Below, one piece after another: positions 34,173 through 45,185 of a stretch of DNA of 64,000 nucleotides. Below the pieces are notes generated by a model. That model was given only the letters and a program-made list of their open reading frames with translations. It did no database searches and was not told the origin of the DNA. The DNA is from Dolomedes plantarius. Lineage: Eukaryota; Arthropoda; Arachnida; Araneae; Dolomedidae. The translations under genes were made by a program, and so were the position numbers. Numbering within the stretch: position 1 is the first letter of the stretch; every line of letters begins with the position of its first letter. The stretch spans positions 226,917,054 to 226,981,053 of the forward strand of contig OU015490.1 of NCBI GenBank assembly GCA_907164885.2. Reading direction: 5' to 3'.

Positions 34173-37064
34173 TGCGACTTTATCCAAGATTTTTTTGCAA
34201 TACTCACGTAAATCATAGAAATTCTGTAAAATGACTTTTGAAAATAGTTTTATTGTAATCTTAGATAATTAAGGAATAGTTCCATGTTAATAAAACCTGT
34301 TTTTATATGCATTTTATATTTTTCAATCATTTATTAAATGTGGTGCAAAGTATACCATAAGGGCGTGTTACTTTACACCACATGAAATAATAATTTGTTG
34401 GAAGCAAGAAAATTAACCTGGTGCAAACTAACCTCATTCAAGTTAACTTTGTCACCTTATAGAATCGTGGAAAATTGACAGGATTTGAATTTTTTGGCTT
34501 AAACCAGAGAAAATATTTAAAAACAAACAAGTTCAACTAATTGTATTTAATATGTAAAAAAAAGAATATGACATCAACAAAATTTGCTGTTATTTTAGGG
34601 GAAAACTAAAAGGAAACACTTGTATATTCGATGCATCAGAATTTTAAAATTTCTGTAGTATAAAAACAGATATTTAAAAATTTCCATATCCCTCAGCCAG
34701 GTCTGGGACTGAGAAAACACCTCGTTTGCTAAATATTTTGGTGGAATTTATACCTCCAACTATTTCTTCCCATTTATACAAAAATACATCTTTATTAACA
34801 GACCACTTCCAGTTATTTAACGACTTCGTCATGACACTCACGAACACTTGGGTAGTATTCATTTTCGTACATTACAAATACAAATGGATCAGTCTGTTTG
34901 TTGATAGTTTTAAGCTGGAATTTTGAAAGTGTCAGTTCATTCTGTGTAGATGTAATCATCTCTTCCATCTTCTTTTTTCTATATGTTTCCCAGTCGTCAT
35001 CATCTGCACTACTATCATCCAGAATAGGTTCAACACTGTCAAACAATTCCTCATCGCTACTATCATGACGATGCGATTTACGGCGCTTCCTTTTCATAGA
35101 TGATATGCCACTTTGAAATGCTCTACTTGTGCCAGGCTGTGGTTGATCTTTTTCCATTGATCCAGTTACATTAAGTTGTATTTCAACCGATTCATCGTGA
35201 GATATACATTTTCATGCGGGTACATCAACTTTTTTCTTCTTCGTAAGCCTCGGTTTTACGGAGCATGAATCTCTTATAGACTTCAGAGCATCTAAGAACG
35301 CTGAGCTAACAGCTGAGAGCTCAACTTGTTTGTTGGCTATTCTTTCAAGCTTAGGCTGTACATCACATGGATAAATTCCGCATTTTCGGAAGCCACTTTC
35401 AAGATTTTTCTTAAAGTTTGGCTGTAGATTCTCGAGAACACGTTTCAATAGTGGGGGAAAATACTGCTTCGGTAGAACAGAACAGCTCATGCCTTCAGGA
35501 GTTGCTTTCCAATCCTTTAGAACTTTTCTCCATTCCAATTTCATAGGGCGAAAAAACGCAACATCCAGAGGTTGTGTTAGGTGGGTACTGTTGGGTGGCA
35601 AGCAGATAAAATGGATGTCATAATCTTTAGATTACTTTAAAATGCTTATATTGATATGTGTAGGCAAATTATCAGCAATGACAACTTTTTTACCTGGTAC
35701 CTTTTTCAACCTAGGTAACAAGAGGCTTTCAAACCACTCATTTAATGCGACTGCATCAAACCAGCCTGATTTGGTGCTTTGGTAGCGACAATTTATCGGG
35801 CCTCCTTCCATCCAAGTATTCCACAATTGAGGGGATTTGTATACAACAAACGGTGGAAGGACCCCCCAGCAGCATTACCACACATCATCAGCGAAGTGCT
35901 AGACTTAGAAAAACTACAAACTTTTTCTGGGTATTTAGTTCCACGGCGACATATGACTCGACTCTTTCCAGGGTCGTCGGTTAGATTGGTTTCATCCAGA
36001 TTCCATATGTTTTCTACAGTCACGTCTTTCAGAACTTCCCTCAAATTAGATATATAAGCTCGAATAGTTACCTCATCTACGGAAGCTTTGCAGCGTTTAA
36101 TGTTTGAAGCAAAACGCTCCTTAACTATGGTGTTATGCAACAAAAAAGATTTCAGCCAGTCTCTACATGGAACATTGTTTCTAAATTGTTTCACTACCCT
36201 ATCAATTTGGTTCAAATATGAGGTTATGATGAAACCAAGATGTTGATGCGTTATTGGAAAATCGTATCACTCATAGCTTCAATATAAGAAAAGAAGGGTT
36301 CCTCTTCCTCTCTAGAAAATACTGACTACTTACCTGGCGCGTTAACATGTTGTTGTTTTAGTTTTTTAATTAGGGTTCGTCTAGGTATTTTAAAATGTGA
36401 TGCTGCTTTTCGTTGAGAGAAGGTTCCATTTCTTATTGATGCAAGACATTCTTCAAGTCTTTCTTTTGAATAGTCAGCGTAACTGCGAGATCCTAGCTTC
36501 CGCTTGTAAATTCTTACCAGCCTGGAACACCACAAAATTATTAGCAAGAGGCAAAAATAATAGTTTTACATGTATTACGATAATTACCGAACAAAAGTAA
36601 ACAAAAAAAATATTTTAAATTACTGTGGGTTTACTTTGCACCACTTTTCAGTTGGTCCAAAGTAGCCCCCTATCTGCTCTAAAACTAACTTCAAAAACAG
36701 TATCGATCAGAAATAGATAAATATTCAGTTTAACAAGCTTTAAACGTTATGATTTCAAAGACAATTAGTTTCTATATATAAATAGACAATACTTACCTTC
36801 AGCTAAAGTTGTTTCCTTTTTGCAAAATACAACTTTTTCAGATGAAGATTTTAACTAAAAATAGTAACAGCAGAGACACACTTGGCAAACACTACCCAAA
36901 ATGGCTGCTAAAACAGTAATTATCATTCATGCTATGAGAGGTGGTGCCATCTATCAGACAACAGTGAAACTATTGTTAAATATTCATTAGTTTATCTGAT
37001 AGATGGGATGAAATTTTTTTCCCACAATGGTGAAAAGTTACCCATCTAGGAGTAAAGTAGAAAT
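34173..37064 (-). mobile_element. pogo/jerky-like DDE_1 DNA transposon (limits approximate)
   Basis: A degenerate transposase lies between subterminal regions that share TGGTGCAAAGTA in inverted orientation (34341-34358 and the complement at about 36633-36650). Outer ends may be CTGCGACTTTATCCAAGA and (reverse complement) TTTCTACTTTACTCCTAGA, but that match is weak. Further GGTGCAAA and TTTACACCAC copies cluster at 34380-34430. Confidence 0.55.
34674..36547 (-). pseudogene. pogo/CENP-B-related (psq HTH plus DDE_1) transposase, broken
   Basis: Reading leftward on the minus strand, a psq-type helix-turn-helix (SYADYSKERLEECLAS then RKAASHFKIPRRTLIKKLK) spans 36480-36350. A linker with PITHQHLGFIITSYLNQID is at about 36230. 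The first catalytic motif NIWNLDETNL is near 36010, and LWNTWMEGGPINCRYQSTKS near 35800. The second catalytic motif IADNLPTH is near 35660. Then come LPPNSTHLTQPLDVAFFRP (35600-35545) and a lysine-rich end. A separate acidic, Ser/Lys-rich region (34813-35157, EKDQPQPGTSRAFQ onward) forms the C-terminal tail, followed by a frame-shifted piece to 34674. At least one stop (after INISILK) and several shifts break it. Confidence 0.8.
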
Positions 37065-37394
37065 ATTTGATTTTTTTTAGAATAAATGGGAAGTTTTATA
37101 TATTATATTATCTTTGGTGCACAATTTCGATATTTTTTAGTGCGAAATTTATGTATTCCTAATTATGACTCATAAATAAACATTTCGAAAGTAGTTACAT
37201 TTCCTGGGCATACACAGCAATCCATCAACACGCAAACTGTAAATAAAGTGCTATTGCCGTCTGTGAGACGTCGTGCGACCTGTGCAGGGTTAATTATGAA
37301 GAGTATGATAACTTGTTTAATATTTAAAGTAATATAATTCTTAGAATTTTGCAAATATATGTTTAAAGTAGGACAGAATATTGGTGCGTTAATA

Positions 37395-37978
37395 CCGTGT
37401 GGACAAAAAATCGGTATAAACTTTAAAAATTCATAAATACCGGAAAAATAACCAAAATAAAAAAGGTTTACAGAGTTAGCAACGCTAGGTCAAGGGATTT
37501 ATTTTTAAGACAGGAAAAAAAATAACTCCAGAAACAGCCGACAGGTGGCGCTGACGTACACAAGTCAAAGAAAAGATACGCAAATAACGAAACAATGATT
37601 CTAAATCATTTATTACAGCAGTAGGTGTTCCACATGACCCCCCACCACAGGGGATGAGGCATTGCAGGCGAGTCACAAATCCAGCAACCACAGAATGCAA
37701 CAGGTCCGAATATATACATGACCCCTCTAGGCGGACGCGGAACAACGCCAAACTGGTTGTGGATTAGGAGCGTACATTCTTATAATCGTATCATTTGCAT
37801 ATTTCCACAGAATTAGCTCGTACCAGAGCCACCTGTCGGCTGTTTTTGCGTTATTTTATTCCTGTCTTAAAAAAATCAAGTGACCTAGCGATGCTAACCC
37901 TGCAAACATTTTTTGTTTTGGTTATTTTCCCGGTTTTTATGAATTATTAAAGTTTATATGGACTTTTTACCCACCCGG
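37395..37978 (-). mobile_element. Non-autonomous element with TIRs of about 170 bp
   Basis: The left end CCGTGTGGACAAAAAATCGG and right end (reverse complement) CCGGGTGGGTAAAAAGTCCA continue as matching inverted repeats for about 170 bp. Shared blocks include ATAACCAAAA, CGCTAGGTCA, TTAAGACAGGA and ACAGCCGACAGGTGGC. TA flanks both ends (37393-37394, 37979-37980). The unique centre on the minus strand keeps a transposase C-terminus (SVVAGFVTRLQCLIPCGGG, then GHVEHLLL and a stop one frame over), a mariner-related ending. It therefore looks like an internally deleted Tc1/mariner-type element with unusually long TIRs. Confidence 0.8.
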
Positions 37979-38089
37979 TATAAATGAATCGCGCATTTTG
38001 AAAAGGAGTGATCTCCACTTTTTTCCCCATTACCTGCACCCCCCTGTCAAAGTTAAAAAAATATTAACAAATTATATTTTTGTATCTCG

Positions 38090-38520
38090 ATTGATGCCTT
38101 ATAAACATAATATATACTAAATTTAGTCTAACTAATAATGCATAAGGCGAGTTATGGTTTTTTGCATCTCAAGAAAAATTTTTAAAAATGGAGATGACTC
38201 CATTTTAAAATGACCGGTTCAAATAAACTTTGGGTAGCATGATAATATTCATAATTATGTGAGAAACAATTGTGTCTCTGCAGAATGATTGATTTCTCTT
38301 TATTTAAATACCAATAAATTCACACTCATGTATTAAACAACAGCAACACAAAAACATTAACTTAATATATAATTTGAAGATGCATTAATTTATTACAGTT
38401 ATGTGGGACACTAAGTATCCTATTCGTTAGCGAGTTGGGATTCGGAGGTGAGGGAACTTAGTTCGACTCCCGTCAAACGTGACTGATATCGTGTGCTTTA
38501 AAAGTGGATTTCAGTCTGAT
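38090..38520. repeat. Segment duplicated at 40190-40560
   Basis: The blocks GTGAGAAACAATTGTGTCT, ACCAATAAATTCACACTCA, TTTGAAGATGCATTAA and TTACAGTTATGT recur in the same order at 40330-40495. The upstream flank at 37325-37390 (TTCTTAGAATTTTG and TGCGTTAA) matches 40225-40300. The copy therefore predates, or was interrupted by, the long-TIR element. The end resembles a tRNA-like box B (AGTTCGACTCCC). Confidence 0.55.
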
Positions 38521-38552
38521 AAAAATTTTAAAATAATTTCGTTTAAGTTTAA

Positions 38553-39598
38553 GGGGACAGTGGACTTTCAAACTTCATTTTGTTTTGAATGGATTTGCTT
38601 GAAATTGGAATATGCGATTAGTACCATTTATATGTAAAAGTGGTTAAAATTTAATGATGATTCATTAATAATTTATGAATCATGAATTAATAATTATATC
38701 AATAATTGGCCTAATTAGAAATGTCCCATGCGCGTTTCTTTTGCATATAATATGGTAATATTTATTTACAGGATACCTTATAGATCTAACAATGAAAATT
38801 ATTGATCATTTTAAGCATTCATTTAAAACATAAAGATAACAAAATAACAGTATTGAAAACACCTTTTTTATTACGCAAAATTCTTATAAATAATTTTTTC
38901 AAGTACAAAATTTAGAAATTCTGTGCTACAAAGAATAATTTTATTCAATAAGATTTATTTTATATACAGTTCAGTATATAAAACTTCAATTTCAAAGCAA
39001 TACGATATTTCAAAATATGCATGGAGCAGTTTGAATATACTTATGACATGAAAAATTTTATTTTGAGAAAAACACATTTAAAGTTTTTGCTATTAGTAAC
39101 CACATAATATTTAAATTAAATTACTACATAACAAATTAATATCACTTTCCTTATATATACATGCAATGGAACATCTATTAGCTATAGATTTAGATAAGAT
39201 ATTTTAGCTTTTAACATTTCTCGTGATTGTACAAGTATCGTGTACAATGATGAGTAACAAAAATTTTGTTACAAAATTCAAATAAAACTCTACTTCAGCT
39301 AATCGAAAATCATGCTCATGAAATTTTAGATAAAGTTCCACTACATATTTATAGAAAAAAATTTTTTAAATATAATTCTGTAAATATTATAAATGATACC
39401 ATTATAAATTGCTCACTTTAAAAGGCGCGTGGAAACTTTATTTACAAATACAAATGCCTATAACTAGGAAAGTAAAAACAGAAATTAAAAATCCCTTTTG
39501 CAACACATTACTGCTCGTACGTAGTTTCTCAATTCAATAAAATGAAAAAAATTGAATTTTTTGGAAAAATTTCCCAATTTTGAAAGTTCAGTGTCCCT
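38553..39598. mobile_element. TTAA-flanked MITE 1 (piggyBac type)
   Basis: Left end GGGGACAGTGGACTTTCAAA and right end (reverse complement) AGGGACACTGAACTTTCAAA are each bordered by TTAA (38549-38552 and 39599-39602). The 1046 bp is AT-rich and non-coding. Confidence 0.75.
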
Positions 39599-39602
39599 TT
39601 AA

Positions 39603-40172
39603 CACTAGAAATGCGGGAATTTTTTTCTTACTAAAAATACTGAACGCAGTCATTTTGACGGTTAAAAATAAAATTAAGAATTTAAAACATTTAAAGTTTT
39701 TTTAAATGGTTGAATACTTTAAAGTTTTTACTATTTCATACCAATATGTAATAAATTAGTATATATTTCGATATATTTTTCTGCAGCAGGTATGACGAGC
39801 TGACAACCTGGTATGTGCTTGGCATGTGCAGTTCTTATTTTTCAGCACCGATATTTCCGAAGAGCCAATATTTTTGTTATTTGCAAAAGGAGGAAGAGAT
39901 GAAAAGTAGCTAACATTTTTCCAGTATTATTTTAAATATTTCTGCCTGTTTTCTATATTGCCGTCAAACTGACGCCTTTCAGTCTTAGTAGGTATACAAC
40001 ACATTTCTACCCCTCTTTACTATCGAATATAAATTTTCTAGATGTGTGTGCATATTTCGCGTAAAATTAGAAAAAAATCATAAAATTACAGAAGCCTGAA
40101 GACCTAAATATAGAAATAGCGCTCAATAATATGTCCGAAACCGTCAAAATGTCGGCAGCCGTGTTTCTAGTG
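39603..40172. mobile_element. TTAA-flanked MITE 2 (piggyBac type)
   Basis: Left end CACTAGAAATGCGGGAATTT and right end (reverse complement) CACTAGAAACACGGCTGCCG are bordered by TTAA (39599-39602, shared with MITE 1, and 40173-40176). An inner pair CATTTTGACGGTT lies near both ends, also inverted. Non-coding, 570 bp. Confidence 0.8.
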
Positions 40173-40563
40173 TTAAAGAGCATACTAGTTCCCTATAAGG
40201 AGTCTGATGATTTATTCAATATTTAAAGTATGATTATTCTTAGAATTTTGGAAAATCCTATTTACATGATAAGATGGTAGGTAAAAATTGATGCGTTAAA
40301 ATAAATGAACGTTGGGTGGTATGAAAATATTTGTAATTAAATGAGAAATAATTGCATCTGTATAGAAAGATGTTTTTATTTTTATTTAATTACCAATTAA
40401 TTCACATTCACGTATAAAATAAAAAAAAACATCTCAAAACCATTAGCTTCATATACTATTTCAAGATGCATAAAATTTTTACAGCTATGTAATGCCCTAA
40501 GCACTTATTTTACTTACACTGGCATTCGGTTCAGATTCTGTGGTTTCGAGTTCCACTGTTGGC

Positions 40564-43024
40564 CCCCTCAGGAGGTTTACTTTCTTTAGGTAAACACGGG
40601 TGTCGCAATCCCGAGGTACCCCAGCGAACTATCCCTCCTTTCCTTTTTCCTCTCCTCTCCTTTTTTGTACTTTTTCTTTCTTTTCTCCCTCGGTGTGGTT
40701 ACTCTTCGTAGGCGAGGGCACCTCATTAGAAGCTGTTGCCGCCCTGTTGCTTATAGCTTCTAATGGCGTGTATATCACCCACGTGTTTGCCGTGCGTGGA
40801 GACCCGTGTCCCTGGAAAAGGGAATCCTGGCAGTTGAGGGACATTTTTGGTATCCCAACACACTGCTTTGGAACCCGCTTCAGGTAAACGGGTGGTACAT
40901 AGTGGTTCCCTATAGTATCAATCGGCTGGTCGTTGACTTTTGTCTTCGGCTAGGAACCAAGCCATCGTTCCGGTTTCTGGACATCTCGTTAAGGGTGGAG
41001 ATCGTTTCAGGGTCGTTTCGTTAGCGTATAGTTCTCGGTTAGCACTGATGCACGTATGTGCATCCCCTTGTTGGGCTCCATAGTGGGTGGTGCGGCCGGG
41101 AACTGAATTTTAAGCCCCTTTGTATGGATTCGTTTTTTCAAAATCCCACGGTGAGGGATAAGTCACCAAAGTCTCTATTTTCAATCATTGAAACTTCGTC
41201 ACAATCCTCTCCCTCTAGAAGGGAGCAACAAAGCCCACCTCATTCAAACAATGCGAAATTCGTTATCATTAAGAACTTGCAGGGTTCTTTTGCAACTGTA
41301 TCTCCATTTTTTATCAACAAATCAATTATATCAAGTATAGGGAATGTCTCTTCAATAAAAAAAACTTCGTTCAGGTGATTTGTTAATTGAAGCCACGTCC
41401 GCTGAACAAGGATATAAATTACTGTCATGCACGACTCTGGGTGCATCTCTGTTTCTCTGACTCTGGTAACATCTCTGTTTCACCACACAGGGCACTAAAT
41501 CATTCAAGAGGAGTTATATCTGAATCTGATTTGTTTCACTGTACATTCCTGGAAGAAATTCAAGAAAATCTGAAAGAGCGTCAGTGAAACGCATCAATAT
41601 CAGACGTGATGGGAAAATCCTACCGACGAAACATTTGATAGTTACTTTTGATACCCCGGCTTTACCATCAAAGGTTAGAGCTGCCTACCTATGTTGTAGT
41701 GTTAGACCGTATGTGCCGAATCCTCTACGCTGCTTTAAGTGCCAGAGGTTCGGCCATGCGAAGGATTGTTGTCGAGGATCACTAACTTGTGCTATTTGCT
41801 CGCGGCCAGATAACGACTCCTGTGAAGAAACACCCCGGTGCGTCAACTGTAAGGGTGAACACCCTGCTTTCTCAAAAAAATGCCCCAAATGGATGAGCGA
41901 GAAAGAATTACAAACTTTAAAAGTATCGAAGAACATCTTATTTTCAGAAGCGCGACATATCATCGATAGCAGAACACCAACCGTCGGTTTTTCCTATGCC
42001 GCGGCAGCCGCCCCCAAACCCAAAATGACAGCTTCAACTCAGACAGAATCTGTGGTATTCTGGCCGATAAGAATAGCAAATACGACGACGAAAAAACAAC
42101 ATACATGTCAGAAAGCCACCTCACCAAAAAATATCCGTAAAGCAGTTCAACAAACAGAAATTAGACCTGCTAAAAACTCTAACCAAAATAATTCAGGAAA
42201 TAAAAATAAAAATATTCTGTCCTCACCGCTTTCTACTACCCGTAAAAAAGTTTCTGATTCCGAATCGAAAACCATAAATGCCAGACAATCCTCAACAATT
42301 TCTGCTTCACCAAATATTACAGACACAAATCAGTCGTGTTCCTATCATGTAAGTGTAAATTTGCCCATTCCTCCTAACCCTAATCGTAAGAAAGTCGCTA
42401 TTCCTAGAAAGAGCTCTGAAGTTTCTAGGAAAGATAGGGACCCTAATTACATTTTAAAAGGGAATCAGTATGCCCGAAGGCTCGCGGACAATACTGTATA
42501 TTTTGATGTGTCAGGAGACTCGGACAATGAGATTGTCTTTGAGGAGCCTGTAACTCCTTCCGCTTGTCGTGTGAGTTCTCTACGTTGACCTCATGAAATG
42601 TCATTTTTTTAACAACTATAAATATCATTTTTACCGTTCAAACCATTAAATCGTTTTATCACATTTTTTATATTATCATTTTTGTCACCTTTTTATATCA
42701 TTAACCTTTACTTATCATCGTTTGTGCCATCTTTATACAAGATTTCATTTTATAAATATTTTTATCGTGTTTTACTGGGTTATAAGTCTTGAAATGCTGA
42801 CTTTATGTAATTTTGCTTGTATCGTTGTTGCCTTTTTTACCATATTTTTTCTATAATTAAAACTTTTGTCTTTTGCAAATTTTTTATAATCGTTTTAATG
42901 TACCTTGGTCCATTATTAACTTGTATATATGCCTTTTTCGGGTTGGTTCCACCATGTGCTTGGCGCAGCTTATCCTCTCTGGACCTTGCGCCATAAAACC
43001 CAAAACAACCAACCAACCAACCAT
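40564..43024 (+). mobile_element. ORF1-only LINE with complete ends
   Basis: A perfect 11-bp target-site duplication CCACTGTTGGC flanks it (40553-40563 and 43025-43035). From the left come a GC-richer 5' leader (about 560 bp, with a CT-rich tract at 40625-40690), a Gag-like ORF1, and about 430 bp of AT-rich 3' sequence. It ends in CGCCATAAAACCC then an AACCAACCAACCAACCA tail. There is no reverse transcriptase or endonuclease between ORF1 and the tail, although Jockey/CR1-type LINEs normally have about 3 kb of ORF2 there. It is thus like the mammalian HAL1 half-LINEs. Confidence 0.8.
41124..42588 (+). pseudogene. LINE ORF1 (Gag-like zinc-knuckle protein)
   Basis: Starts MDSFFQNPTVRDKSPKS. The Met at 41124 is chosen because the upstream in-frame Met at 41058 adds leader-like sequence. 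The first part is Ser/Pro-rich. An RNA-binding-type domain (KFVIIKNLQG to ESDLFHCTFLEEI) spans about 41250-41560 but is broken by three frame changes. From 41584 a 334-codon frame is open: HLIVTFDTPALP, then VRPYVPNPLRCFKCQRFGH starting a C-X2-C-X4-H-X4-C knuckle, a second CAICSRPDND finger and a third CVNCKGEHP. Next is EARHIIDSRTPTVGFSYA, then a Ser/Asn/Lys-rich tail to SACRVSSLR. Such proteins package LINE RNA. The latter half is well preserved; the first half is not. Confidence 0.85.
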
Positions 43025-43157
43025 CCACTGTTGGCATGGATGTATGGCTGCTTGTAGCCGTTCGGAAACGGATTTAAACTGTATGTCTAACTAGCCCGTG
43101 TGTAGCAAAATTTGACCATAGCTCAGAACAAACCAAACTCAAATTTTACTACGCTTA

Positions 43158-43894
43158 TCTATATATATATATATATATATATAACAGTTCCGTAACTGAC
43201 TGACTAACTGACTGATTCACTGACTGACAAACAACGCACAGGCCAAACCGCTGGACCTAAAGGGCTGAAATTTTGCATGGCGATTCTTCTTATAGTGTAG
43301 GGGTACACTAAGAAAGATTTTTGAAAAATGATTAGATTTTTTAAAATTAAATGTTTGAGCTGTGTTAGTAATTTTTTTTAAAGTTTGCAATTAAAATAGT
43401 CATCTGAGGTATATAAAATGCATATCACGACAAAGATCGTGAAAGTTCCTTTAAAATAAAATCTTTTTCGATTCTCTACTTCCATTTTATGATTTTTGAT
43501 GAATATGTAAAAATTAATTTTTAGAATTTAATTTATTAAAAGATGGTCACGTGATTTCTTTTTCCGGTACTTTAAATTAATTTTTCGTTACGTGCATAAC
43601 AGTGAAATAGACAAAAATATTTTTTTTTCTTGCAAATGCGGCAGACGATTGGACATTATCGAAAAAAATATAAAATACAGTAAAAGATATGTTCCTCAAA
43701 CTATACTATATTAACTCTACTATATTCTTTAATATGTTTTATAAGATTTAATTTGAATATTTTCTTCCCAATTATTTTGTCTATAAAAATATCCCTTACA
43801 ATTTTTTTAGAAATATTAGTTTTTGTTTTTTTACATTAATTGCATGCATTGATCGTTGTATTTATTATAAATAAATAAATAAATAAATAAATAA

Positions 43895-43926
<32 letters not shown>

Positions 43927-43994
43927 TTGGCATTAATTGCATACATTGACCGTTGTATTTAAATTGAATGTACTTCGTAACGAATTTTCAGCTA
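43158..43994 (+). mobile_element. Helitron-like non-autonomous element (family 2)
   Basis: Starts A|TC then a TA run and ACAGTTCCGTAACTGACTGA, followed by CCGCTGGACCTAAAGGGCTG and GCGATTCTTCTTATAGTGTA. It ends TCGTAACGAATTTTCAGCTA then TT, where the good copy at 57082 has CTAG then T. An AAAT/TA simple repeat lies at 43868-43918. It is closely similar in order to 57082-57901. No coding sequence. Confidence 0.75.
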
Positions 43995-45068
43995 TTATCA
44001 CTATAAGAAATTCGAGGCAAACTAAAGGTTGGGTTGTTGGAACTCGGGAAGAAGAGAATGTTGGTTTGTGCCCAGACAACTGCCACTGAATGATCTAGAG
44101 TCAACGCCAGGTATGCACCTGTTTAATCTGTTGGCCGTCCATCCGCAGGGTTTGTAGGAATAGGTCAGTGTACGAACCCCCTCCCCAGATATCCCCCATA
44201 GGGGTGTTAAGCCTAAATTGTGGTGCCAACCTCAAAAGGAGCAATGATGGCTTCCATAAATGGTGATCCCATAATGAAGAAGTCAATCTATCTACGGTGT
44301 ATGTATGTCAAGTAAAATTTTCAATTTGTTTCTATATTTTAAAATATTACATTAATTTAAAAGAAACTATCTTGATTATAAATTTACTACAGGTGTTTTC
44401 ACTCTAAAGTCATCAGAAGCTTAGAGAAATGTGTTCTAGTTAATTCTTCGTGTGATAGATTTTCTCAGACCATCTTAAAATACGTTTCCGACCTTATCGT
44501 TGAAAACACAGGGTTAATAAATAACGATATGACAATGCATCCATACACTGAATTAAGAGCTGACGACGTACTGTTTCATAAAGATTTAACGACAGTAAAT
44601 TAGTCCATAAATGGAGGCGAAATTGCGCATGGCCTTAACCTATGAATTCCAGATTACTTCCCGTGTGATAAGTGAAGTCACTTAATCCGGTTCTTAAATT
44701 AGAGTGATTTATAGTAAATGTTTGAATTAACTGCTGCGGAAGGAATTGCGTATTGCAATCTGAATGTCAGTTAGTTTAATAACAAAGGTTAAATTATATG
44801 TTTTGATATATGACCTTATTGGAATGATATACAGCTTCATTTATCATAAGCAATCCGTTTCGTGATTATAAAGGCGTAAAGTTTTCAATAACGAATATTT
44901 CTCATTTGTTGTTAGGCGTAAGAAGTTTGTAAATTAAGAGAAAGACATATTTTCGGGATATTCTTAAATTTGTTAATGGGATACAAATCATCTGCTTACA
45001 TTCCCGTAATTTTTGTGATTGGGATATGCACATATTCGTTGAGCTAAAATTTTATGTTTATAATTAGA
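43995..45068. other. Spacer; GC-richer unidentified patch at 44010-44310
   Basis: The patch (containing CAGGTATGCACCTGTTTAAT and ATCCCCCATAGGGGTGTTAA) stands out in base composition and looks like an old repeat, but I cannot name it. The rest is AT-rich with nothing recognised. Confidence 0.45.
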
Positions 45069-45150
45069 CTAGCTGAATACCCGTGATTTGCAACGGAGTA
45101 CATTCAAATTAATTACAACGGTAAATGCATGCAAATAATGCTAATATCAA
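45069..45150 (-). mobile_element. Helitron-like 3' end fragment, minus strand
   Basis: On the minus strand it reads GAATGTACTCCGTTGCAAAT then CACGGGTATTCAGCTAG and T. This matches the family 2 terminus at 57870-57902. It is cut short on the right by TA repeat and a Tc1 insertion. Confidence 0.75.
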
Positions 45151-45185
45151 TATATATATATATATATATATATAATATTTATATA

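Noticed and set aside
40600..41024. Separate small genes in the 5' leader of the LINE
   Set aside because: Open frames on both strands overlap each other there. The position between the target duplication and ORF1 explains the region as LINE leader.
44010..44310. A SINE or LINE 3' end
   Set aside because: Composition suggests an old repeat, but I found no box A/B, tail, target duplication or second copy in the window.
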